Of a DNA stretch of 10,964 bases, positions 1-5,167 are shown piece after piece. Each line of letters opens with the position of its first letter. Positions within the stretch are counted from its first letter, which is position 1. Location of the stretch: NCBI GenBank assembly GCA_964599655.1, contig CAZRGV010000172.1, positions 1 to 10,964 of the forward strand, in the 5' to 3' direction. A program made the translations under genes and the position numbers. The notes below the pieces were generated by a model. The model was not told the DNA's origin. It was given only the letters and a program-made list of their open reading frames with translations, and made no database searches. Origin of the DNA: CAZRGV01 sp964599655 (GTDB taxonomy: Bacteria; Planctomycetota; Planctomycetia; Isosphaerales; Isosphaeraceae).

Positions 1-90
1 CTCCCCGCGAACCATCGCTCCGCTGGGCGGCCGCTCGGGTCGCGTCGTGTCGGCGCGTCGGGCGTGAAGGGCTCCAAGTTTCCTCGGGTA

Positions 91-162
91 CGCGGTAAAC
101 GCCATAAACGCGGTAAGTCCCCTGTCATGCGGTGAGATACCGCGTATATGGCGTTTATGGCG
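91..162 (-). repeat. Array hairpin 1 (25-bp stem, 22-nt loop)
   Basis: Arms 91-115 and 138-162 pair at 22 of 25 positions around a 22-nt loop (116-137). Each arm is built of roughly 9-nt units (GCGGTAAAC, GCCATAAAC, GCGGTA on the plus strand). The loop starts AGTCCCC and ends GAGA, features shared with the second hairpin although the stems differ. It could act as a 3'-end stabiliser or terminator, or as a recombination or processing site; nothing here decides between them. Confidence 0.85.
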
Positions 163-261
163 TTCGGTCTCTCCCCGCGAACCATCGCTCCGCTGGGCGG
201 CCGCTCGGGTCGCGTCGTGTCGGCGTCTCGGGGTTGAGACGGTCTCAGTATCTCTCGGAGT

Positions 262-334
262 GCGAAAGAAGCGAAAGAAGCGAAGTAAGTCCCCCCCGTG
301 GGGCGAGATACTTCGCTTTGTTCGCTTATTTCGC
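262..334 (-). repeat. Array hairpin 2 overlapping the primase stop codon (26-bp stem)
   Basis: Arms 262-287 and 309-334 pair at 23 of 26 positions around a 21-nt loop (288-308), and one of the three mismatches is a G-U wobble on one strand. The left arm is GCGAAAGAA twice then GCGAAGTA. The loop again starts AGTCCCC and ends GAGA. The primase stop codon (TAA, 328-326) and its last sense codons lie in the stem, so the gene runs into the structure. It is plausible as the operon's 3' end, but no T-tract follows on the minus strand. Confidence 0.85.
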
Positions 335-2605
335 GGGAGCTCTCCCCGCGAACCATCGCTCCGCTGGGCGGCCGCCGGTGTCCTCGGGCCGGACGTGGGC
401 CAGGTTGGCCTCGGTCAGCTTGCGGAGCATCCTTTCGATGCTCTCCGCCGGCCTGTTCTTCTGGAAAACCCGCTCCCTGATCTCCGTCCGGGTCAACCCC
501 TCGGGAGCGGAGCGGATGGCGTCAAGCAACGTGTCGGCGTCCGGATCGCCCAACGAATCCCCGAAGATGTAGGCCGCGCTCCGCTCGGAGAACTCCCACA
601 GGGCCAGGGCGGATCGCAGGTGATCGGCCCGGATGACGGGGGATTGGTCGATCAGGGCATAGAGCATCGCCAGTCGCATCACATGGGCCTCCGCCCGGCT
701 CGTGACGGCCCCGAGTAGGCCGGGCCTCCCCTCGGAGAGCGCGTGGTAGACGTCGGCCCACAGTTTGTTGGCTCCGTCGTCCCGGTCCATCCGGCCGGTC
801 GTCCGAGCGAAGTGGGCGGCAGCGCGGAGCGGTTTTGACCACAAGGCCACGTCGGAATCGCTCCAGTTCCCGCCGAACGGGAGTATCTTAGAGCGACGAA
901 CCGCCAACCACAGGAACCGATTGGCGAACCCGTTTGCGGCGTCGGTCCGGGTCAGGGCCGTCGTTAGCTCGTCTTTGGTGATGTGGCCGACGATCGAAAC
1001 GTGAGCGCCGGTCGATCGGAGCGAATTTTCCCGAGTCAGGGTCCCCAAGTCGCCCGAGTCCCAAGCCTGGCGCACGAGGGCCGACAGGTTGTTCCCGTTA
1101 CGTGTGGCGACACGGAGCGTCCCACCCAATTCCGACTCGATACAGAGAGCCCGCTTGTCCGACTCACCCGCGTCCACTTCGACATCTTGATAGTCGATGA
1201 CCCGCTTCCCTTTCTTGATCGGTTCCTGTTTGGTCGCGGGGTCGCGAACCGCGTGAATCAAGCCTTCCCCGGTCGATAGGCCGAACAACACACGATTAGC
1301 CGTCCACGTCGGGTCGATTGCTTCCAGGAGGCGTTTGGCATGGTCCCACGACGTTCCCTTGCGGCCCTTGGCCGTGGCCCCCACGAGAGCGACGAATTGG
1401 TTGGTGTAGTGCCGAGACGCCTCCACCGCGAAGTGGGCCGAACGACCAATGAGGTTGCCGAACCCGACCAGCAATTGGGCCAGGATTGCCACGGGGTCCG
1501 CCTCCGTGTGCGGCTCGATGGCACGGACGATCTTCCCGGCCAGGCCGTCAAACGCGGCGGCCTTGGGCGGATCGGGCCAACCTGTTCCCGTTAGCGTTGT
1601 CTCGGTTACGTCCCGGGCCTCCGCAGGGGGTGGCGTGTCAAAGTCCACTGGGGCGGCCTCATTGGCGATACCTTCCAGCATGGCGCGTTGCGATCCTATC
1701 GACATACCTTTGATTTCCGGAGTTTCGAGCCAATCCACGATGTCGGCTCCCTTGGGAATCGGTGACGGATTTATCCACAGTTGGTTGCTGTCGAGCCGGA
1801 CGATGCGGACCGTGGGCCTTGGGTTCAGCTTGGCTAGCAAGCCCACGAGGTCCCTGGCGTAGGCTTCCCCGGCCTCATCGTGGTCGGGCAGGATGACGAC
1901 GTTCTTCCCCGCCAGCGGGCTCCAATCGGTCTTGTGCGGAGATTTCGCGCCGTGGGCCGATGTCGTCGCGACCAACCCGAGACCTCGGGCCGCGTCCGCC
2001 GCCTTCTCCCCCTCGCAAATCAACACCCGATCCACCCGATCCGCACGGGCAATCCCGAGCAGACGATAGAGCGGCCAGAGTCCGGGCGGGTCGCCATTCA
2101 CCCACCCCTGGGGAGTCAGATGGACCGGTCGATACGTCTTCTCTCCGCCCAACCGATCGAACCGGCAGACCCGAGCGACCTCGGTTCCGCTGGCGTCGTG
2201 ATAGGGCCATTCCCCCGTGGGTTCCCCCCAATCGCGTCTCACCCAAGCCGTCGCGGCCTCGGGGGTCGGATAGACCCGCTTGGGCTTGCCCCCGCCCTTG
2301 GCCAGGGCTTTGGGCTTGGCGTGGCCGTTGAGACCGACACGCGGCCTTGCGGGGCGATCATCACGGGGCGGGAATCCGTCGCCCTCCGTCAAACTTAGGG
2401 CGGCCATGATGTCCCCATAATCGCAGTCGTGGGCGTTGCAATGGAGCAACACCCGGCCATCTTCACCCCGCTTGATGGAAAGGTTCCGGCGCTCCCCGTC
2501 GTGGGCCGGGCATCGGCTATCCCACGAATCAGCACCCACCGTCCGGGGATCGAATCCCCGGCGTTCCAGGGCCGCCAGGACGGCCTCTATTGGGTCGTGG
2601 CTCAT
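326..2605 (-). CDS. Primase-helicase: CHC2-like zinc finger, TOPRIM and DUF3987-like ATPase
   Basis: Likely replication protein of the element, priming and unwinding DNA. The 759 residues begin with a CHC2-like zinc site (C32-x2-H35, then C56-N-A-H59-D-C61). A TOPRIM core follows, with CEGEK at about 197-201 and the acidic motif LPDHDEAG at about 239-246. A DUF3987-like ATPase carries a degenerate P-loop (GATAKGRKGTSW, about 409-420), a Walker B-like CIESELGG (about 488-495) and a GFANRFLW motif (about 559-566). The C-terminus (about 690-759) resembles a winged helix ending GGRPAERWF. The start at 2605 is chosen for GGGAGGTG just upstream and for the ATGA overlap with the preceding gene; a longer frame to 2779 would overlap that gene widely. 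The last codons fall in a repeat and hairpin array. Family assignment is from motifs only; the primase role is inferred. Confidence 0.85.
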   Translation of the reverse strand: MSHDPIEAVLAALERRGFDPRTVGADSWDSRCPAHDGERRNLSIKRGEDGRVLLHCNAHDCDYGDIMAALSLTEGDGFPPRDDRPARPRVGLNGHAKPKALAKGGGKPKRVYPTPEAATAWVRRDWGEPTGEWPYHDASGTEVARVCRFDRLGGEKTYRPVHLTPQGWVNGDPPGLWPLYRLLGIARADRVDRVLICEGEKAADAARGLGLVATTSAHGAKSPHKTDWSPLAGKNVVILPDHDEAGEAYARDLVGLLAKLNPRPTVRIVRLDSNQLWINPSPIPKGADIVDWLETPEIKGMSIGSQRAMLEGIANEAAPVDFDTPPPAEARDVTETTLTGTGWPDPPKAAAFDGLAGKIVRAIEPHTEADPVAILAQLLVGFGNLIGRSAHFAVEASRHYTNQFVALVGATAKGRKGTSWDHAKRLLEAIDPTWTANRVLFGLSTGEGLIHAVRDPATKQEPIKKGKRVIDYQDVEVDAGESDKRALCIESELGGTLRVATRNGNNLSALVRQAWDSGDLGTLTRENSLRSTGAHVSIVGHITKDELTTALTRTDAANGFANRFLWLAVRRSKILPFGGNWSDSDVALWSKPLRAAAHFARTTGRMDRDDGANKLWADVYHALSEGRPGLLGAVTSRAEAHVMRLAMLYALIDQSPVIRADHLRSALALWEFSERSAAYIFGDSLGDPDADTLLDAIRSAPEGLTRTEIRERVFQKNRPAESIERMLRKLTEANLAHVRPEDTGGRPAERWFAGRAPAK

Positions 2606-2886
2606 CGGTTCACCTCCCGGCCCTTGGCCTGTTGGGCGATCCAACGTCGAATCGTCTCGGGCTTCCAGCGGGGCATGCGGCCGATGGTCAGGTCGGGCTT
2701 GGGTAGCTTGCCCGCCGCCTTGAGCCGTTCGATGGCCCGCCGGGAAACCAAGAGCAAGGTGGCGATGTCGTCCAGGCACAACATCGGATCAAGTCCGGCG
2801 GCGGCCAGGCGGTCCACCGCGTTCGCCTTGGACTTGGGAGCGTCGGCCCTCGGGGCGGCCTCGGGAGCGTTGTGGAGATGGTTCAT
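2602..2886 (-). CDS. Excisionase/AlpA-like helix-turn-helix protein (94 aa)
   Basis: Small DNA-binding protein, possibly an excisionase-type factor or a regulator of the operon. An N-terminal Ala-rich tail (residues 1-30) precedes a MerR/excisionase-type helix-turn-helix at about 38-88: LDDIATLLLVSRRAIERL, then a wing with GRMPRWKPETIRRWI. It is the middle gene of three. Its ATG (2886-2884) overlaps the TGA of the upstream gene, and its own TGA (2604-2602) overlaps the ATG of the primase, so translation is probably coupled. The ribosome site is weak (GGCGGTG), in keeping with coupling. The exact role is not known: it could repress the operon, load the primase or direct excision. Confidence 0.8.
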   Translation of the reverse strand: MNHLHNAPEAAPRADAPKSKANAVDRLAAAGLDPMLCLDDIATLLLVSRRAIERLKAAGKLPKPDLTIGRMPRWKPETIRRWIAQQAKGREVNR

Positions 2887-3143
2887 GCGACACCGCCTTG
2901 GCCATTGGCCTTGGGAGAGGCGTGGCGGGAGTCACCGGCGGATTCCAGGGCGGCCAGAACTTCGGCCAGGTCGAAGCGCAACACCTTGTGGGAGAGCTTG
3001 CGGGCCGGGATACGGCCGTCGCGATGCCACCCGAGGACGGTTCCGGGCTTGACCCGCAACCGGCCCGCCAGTTCGGCGGCCGTCAACAGGTCATCAGGTC
3101 GTTCGGTCTGCATAGAGTTGGTTCCCGAAGGCGGATGCACCAC
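2883..3143 (-). CDS. Excisionase-like helix-turn-helix protein, first gene of primase operon (86 aa)
   Basis: A small winged helix-turn-helix protein. DLLTAAELAGRLRVKPGTV (about residues 18-36) is a recognition helix-turn-helix of the excisionase/HTH_17 type, followed by the wing GWHRDGRIPARKLSHKVLRF. The start is GTG at 3143, or the adjacent GTG at 3140 which sits better behind GAGGGGGG; an internal ATG at 3113 is a third option. Its TGA overlaps the next gene's ATG. Directly upstream lie a palindrome and repeated GTGCATA-like motifs (3167-3253), which makes autoregulation by this protein or its partner a natural guess. Together with the next gene it gives two consecutive small helix-turn-helix proteins, a pairing also seen in element excision/replication control. 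Confidence 0.8.
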   Translation of the reverse strand: MVHPPSGTNSMQTERPDDLLTAAELAGRLRVKPGTVLGWHRDGRIPARKLSHKVLRFDLAEVLAALESAGDSRHASPKANGQGGVA

Positions 3144-3166
3144 GCACCCCCCTCACTCAACTCCGT

Positions 3167-3253
3167 GTGCATATGCGTTTCAGCCGTGCATAACGACTGC
3201 ATAGCGTGGCATGGCCATAACTTACGGCGTGCATAATCACAAGATTATGCACG
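3167..3253. promoter_or_regulatory. Palindrome plus GTGCATA-like repeats upstream of primase operon (operator or origin)
   Basis: A perfect 11-bp inverted repeat (3228-3238 and 3243-3253, core GTGCATAATC/GATTATGCAC) encloses ACAA. Related GTGCATA-type motifs lie at 3167, 3186 and 3197 (CTGCATA), the last two 11 bp apart. On the minus strand the palindrome centre holds TTGTGA, 17 nt upstream of TATGGC, a weak candidate promoter. The site lies between the upstream terminator and the operon start. An operator for the helix-turn-helix proteins or an iteron-type origin are both possible. Confidence 0.6.
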
Positions 3254-3264
3254 TTCGTTCCAAC

Positions 3265-3288
3265 AAAAAACCCGGCCGAAAGCCGGGT
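3265..3288 (-). terminator. Rho-independent terminator of the 258-aa gene
   Basis: On the minus strand ACCCGGC, a TTTCG loop and GCCGGGT are followed by six Ts. It lies 32 bases past the stop codon at 3320 and separates this gene from the primase operon. Confidence 0.9.
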
Positions 3289-3319
3289 GAATTGAATGAG
3301 GGAAGGGCCGGATGACGAG

Positions 3320-4096
3320 CTAATCATCATCCTTTTTGCCCCGACGGTCCACGCGTCCAAGATCGACACGCCGGCCCAGCGCCATCCTCTGAGGGTCCAT
3401 TGTAACTGTCAGGGGCTTGAGTTCCGGCAGGGGGTTCCCGGCTCCGAGGTATTCGCGGACTTGTTTACACCCCTTTGAAACCCTGGATTGATCGAAAAGT
3501 GGGATTCCGAACTTTTCTCGAATGGTTCTGGCAACAGACTCCTGTTTCATTCCGTGCAAGTGATAGTATTCCCATGCCGCGAATGCCCAACGCGGTGGTT
3601 TCTTAACTGCCTTGTTACTGTTCCCCGAGGGCGGGGCCTCTTCACCGTTACCCGATCGCGGGGCCTCGTGGGCTTGCTCCCCCTCGGGCGGATGATCCCC
3701 GGTCGGATCGGCGGATGGTTCCGCGTCCCCGAGCCGATCCATGATCGCCTCAAGAGCCTGGATTTGCTCGTCTGACAGAGCCCATGCCAGTTCCGTATGG
3801 GAAAGAATGTACTCAGGATCGTAATACCGGTCGTACGACGTGAGCGCCTTGTCAACCAAGCGATCGGCCCAAGACCAAACGTCGGGATCAATCCTCATGA
3901 TGGCGTGGCTGTGGTTGGTCAGGACTTGCTTCAATTCCTTGACTTCGACCTGTAGCCTGGCCGAACCCACGAATATTGAGTAGTCGGGGAGTTTCATCCC
4001 CCTGGCGACATCCCTGGCCATCCTGATGACCTTGGCGACCTTGGAGCGGACCAGACTGATTCCCGAGGGAGTGACGGACGGATGGGCTTTCGGCAT
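3320..4096 (-). CDS. Helix-turn-helix protein of unknown function (258 aa)
   Basis: Not assigned to a named family. The start at 4096 is chosen for AGGGGA seven bases upstream; the frame is open further, to 4216, but the extra residues are low-complexity Pro/Arg/Gly. Residues 1-123 are charged and mostly helical in appearance (VKELKQVLTNHSHAIM, then WADRLVDKALTSYD). Residues about 124-166 are a Pro/Gly/Glu-rich linker. Residues about 167-220 contain a helix-turn-helix-like stretch (KQESVARTIREKFGIPLF, then DQSRVSKGCKQVREYL) recalling homeodomain-like or sigma-region-4-like folds. The tail is basic then acidic (KKDDD). It has its own promoter and a terminator, so it is a single-gene unit beside the replication operon. 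A regulator or replication accessory role is a guess. Confidence 0.75.
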   Translation of the reverse strand: MPKAHPSVTPSGISLVRSKVAKVIRMARDVARGMKLPDYSIFVGSARLQVEVKELKQVLTNHSHAIMRIDPDVWSWADRLVDKALTSYDRYYDPEYILSHTELAWALSDEQIQALEAIMDRLGDAEPSADPTGDHPPEGEQAHEAPRSGNGEEAPPSGNSNKAVKKPPRWAFAAWEYYHLHGMKQESVARTIREKFGIPLFDQSRVSKGCKQVREYLGAGNPLPELKPLTVTMDPQRMALGRRVDLGRVDRRGKKDDD

Positions 4097-4124
4097 GGCG
4101 TGTCCCCTGCGCAGGCCGGGCCAA

Positions 4125-4166
4125 ACCCGGCGGGGTGACGGGCAGGGGGCCGCGCTCCCGCCGGGC
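4125..4166 (-). promoter_or_regulatory. GC-rich leader hairpin ahead of the 258-aa gene
   Basis: ACCCGGCGGG (4125-4134) pairs with CCCGCCGGGC (4157-4166) at nine of ten positions around a 22-nt loop. It lies in the presumed ~110-nt leader between the promoter at 4215-4243 and the start codon at 4096. There is no T-tract, so attenuation by a classic terminator is unlikely. Confidence 0.35.
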
Positions 4167-4214
4167 TTGCTTGGGCCGCCGTTGGCCGACGACGATCCGT
4201 CCCGGTTCCATGTC

Positions 4215-4243
4215 ATGATAGTTGATAGAGGTTCAGTTGTCCA
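4215..4243 (-). promoter_or_regulatory. Sigma-70-like promoter for the 258-aa gene
   Basis: On the minus strand TGGACA (4243-4238), 17 nt, then TATCAT (4220-4215), each one mismatch from the consensus TTGACA and TATAAT. Predicted transcription starts near 4208, leaving a leader of about 112 nt. The GTGAAATCT motif cluster begins 22 bp upstream of the -35 box. Confidence 0.6.
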
Positions 4244-4264
4244 GTGAGTGGTGGATCGGCTTGC

Positions 4265-4337
4265 CGCATAGATTTCACATAGGTGTCATACATTTCATGC
4301 CCCGAGGGGTGAAATCTATGCGATCCATGTGAAATCT
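4265..4337. repeat. Three-copy GTGAAATCT motif: two direct copies 20 bp apart plus an inverted copy
   Basis: A perfect 14-bp inverted repeat (4265-4278 and 4309-4322, CGCATAGATTTCAC) has a 30-nt interior. A second copy, ATGTGAAATCT at 4327-4337, is complementary to 4270-4280. The two same-orientation copies are exactly 20 bp apart, about two helical turns. The cluster covers the 3' end of the 138-aa gene (stop at 4275) and sits just upstream of the promoter at 4215-4243. It looks more like a protein-binding array than a terminator, as no T-run follows. Confidence 0.65.
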
Positions 4338-4691
4338 CTGGGAGGATGGCGGGACATGGGGCCGACGAGCGACAGGGCGTCCCCGGCGGCCCGGCGGGGG
4401 TTTCGACGGCCAGGGGGCGGCGGAAGGCCCCTGGCGGGTCGTGGCGGCTTCCGGGGTTAATCCATCCCACGACAACGGATCGGGCGATGGTCCCTCATCT
4501 TCCAGTCCCTGGACACGATCCGTCGAGAACCAGAGGAACCGACCGGCCGGGACAACCTCCGTGTCCCAGACGCAAATCAGGTTGCCGCAGACGGCCACGA
4601 CCGCCACGGGCTCCTGGCCCACTTCGACGGGCCTGTCCGAGTCCTGGTACACGGAGACGCGACGGCCGATCAGCGGATGACGTTGGCTCAT
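4275..4691 (-). CDS. Hypothetical protein (138 aa)
   Basis: I do not recognise this protein. The start at 4691 is chosen for TTAGGAGAAG upstream (AGGAG ten bases from ATG); a longer frame to 4811 has no better signal. Residues about 1-60 look beta-rich and could form a small barrel (LIGRRVSVYQDSDRPVEVGQ, then VAVVAVCGNLICVWD). Residues about 61-120 are Pro/Gly/Arg-rich and probably disordered. The last dozen codons overlap the GTGAAATCT motif cluster, so coding and regulatory sequence share the same DNA. It is the most upstream minus-strand gene in the element before the attachment site. No signal peptide or membrane segment is seen. The good ribosome site is the main support. Confidence 0.5.
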   Translation of the reverse strand: MSQRHPLIGRRVSVYQDSDRPVEVGQEPVAVVAVCGNLICVWDTEVVPAGRFLWFSTDRVQGLEDEGPSPDPLSWDGLTPEAATTRQGPSAAPWPSKPPPGRRGRPVARRPHVPPSSQRFHMDRIDFTPRGMKCMTPM

Positions 4692-4902
4692 GGGAACGCT
4701 TCTCCTAAGAAAAGTCTTGAGAATGGGACCAAACGGACGTCGGACCCACATTTCATGGCGGCCCGCGTCCGGGGCGGATCGAACCGCCTTCACGGGAAGA
4801 AGGATTCTCATCGGGAATATCGTTTCTCAATGCGTGCACTTTCACTGTTTCTCAACCACGTATGCGAACCCAAGTCTCCACCCGAGTCCCTGTCCCGACG
4901 GC

Positions 4903-5120
4903 TTACCGCGTAATACGGCCCCTTTTCCTTGATGGCGGGACGGACGCCTTGACCATCGCCACGATCCCCGCCCGGACCGGTTCGGGAAGCTCTGCCCATC
5001 GCTCGATGACTTCGGCCAGGTCGGGGGGAGTCTGATTTGTTTGGTGGATCAAATGCGGATCAACCGGCGAGCGGAGAAGTCGCAAAACGTTGGTGGACTT
5101 GATGTTGGCAGTATTGATCC
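4903..5120 (-). CDS. Small ORF or gene remnant beside the attachment site
   Basis: The minus-strand frame ending at 4903 has coding-like third positions over roughly its last 45 codons, including DLAEVIERWAELPEPVRAG followed by IVAMVKAS. From memory, short tails of the type W-x-x-LP-x-x-(V/I)RAGI-x-AMVKA occur in small planctomycete ORFs near integrases and tRNAs; this is unverified. The frame remains open rightward through the tRNA fragment, but there it reads TRTCNPQFRR, a well-known artefact of translating tRNA antisense, so the true 5' end must be left of 5121. No ATG or ribosome site was found there, hence possibly a remnant. Coordinates give the plausible part only. Confidence 0.35.
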
Positions 5121-5167
5121 TCAGTCTTCGGAACTGAGGGTTGCAGGTTCGAGTCCTGCCGGGTGTA
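5121..5167 (+). other. tRNA-Arg(TCG) 3' fragment, probable attachment site
   Basis: The sequence folds as the anticodon arm (TCAGT, loop CTTCGGA, ACTGA; anticodon TCG), a 5-nt variable loop GGGTT, a complete T arm (GCAGG, TTCGAGT, CCTGC), the 3' acceptor strand CGGGTGT and discriminator A, with no CCA. No matching 5' acceptor strand (ACACCCG) or D arm is present upstream, so it is not a whole tRNA gene. Such 3' duplicates mark the far end of an element integrated into a tRNA gene. Its plus orientation places the element to the left and the complete tRNA-Arg beyond the window. Confidence 0.7.

Larger units (their letters stand above)
1..375 (-). repeat. Tandem array of primase 3'-end repeats with hairpins
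   Basis: A 34-bp sequence beginning CTCCCCGCGAACCATCGC on the plus strand occurs at 1-34, 171-204 and 342-375, a period of about 170 bp. The copies at 1 and 171 are identical over 55 bp. The copy at 342-375 lies inside the primase gene, where on the minus strand it encodes GRPAERWFAGR. The two downstream copies keep that peptide in an open frame but have no gene attached. Between copies lie a spacer and a long imperfect hairpin (91-162 and 262-334). The window opens exactly at a repeat start, so the array may continue to the left. Confidence 0.9.
1..5120. mobile_element. Right-hand part of a tRNA-Arg-integrated element (left end outside window)
   Basis: All supported genes from 326 to 4691 are on the minus strand, and they form a replication/regulation set: a primase-helicase, two excisionase-like helix-turn-helix proteins, another helix-turn-helix protein and an unknown. 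The segment stops at a truncated tRNA 3' end (5121-5167), which is the arrangement left when an element integrates into a tRNA gene and duplicates its 3' end. The complete tRNA-Arg and the element's own integrase would then lie left of position 1. The boundary is inferred; only the tRNA fragment and the gene content are seen. Confidence 0.6.

Noticed and set aside
91..334. Integron attC sites or retron msr/msd
   Set aside because: No attC R'/R'' core boxes (GTTRRRY/RYYYAAC) at the arm ends, no reverse transcriptase in the window, and the integrase further right is a phage-type recombinase beside tRNA-Leu.
1..375. CRISPR array
   Set aside because: Only three 34-bp copies with ~135-bp intervals that themselves carry structured hairpins, and one copy is part of a protein-coding gene. 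No cas genes are visible.
4213..4470. 85-aa minus-strand ORF
   Set aside because: Overlaps the 138-aa gene, the motif cluster and the promoter on the same strand in another frame, with no ribosome site or motif.
5092..5167. Complete tRNA gene
   Set aside because: No 5' acceptor strand complementary to CGGGTGT and no D arm upstream; only the 3' part is present.
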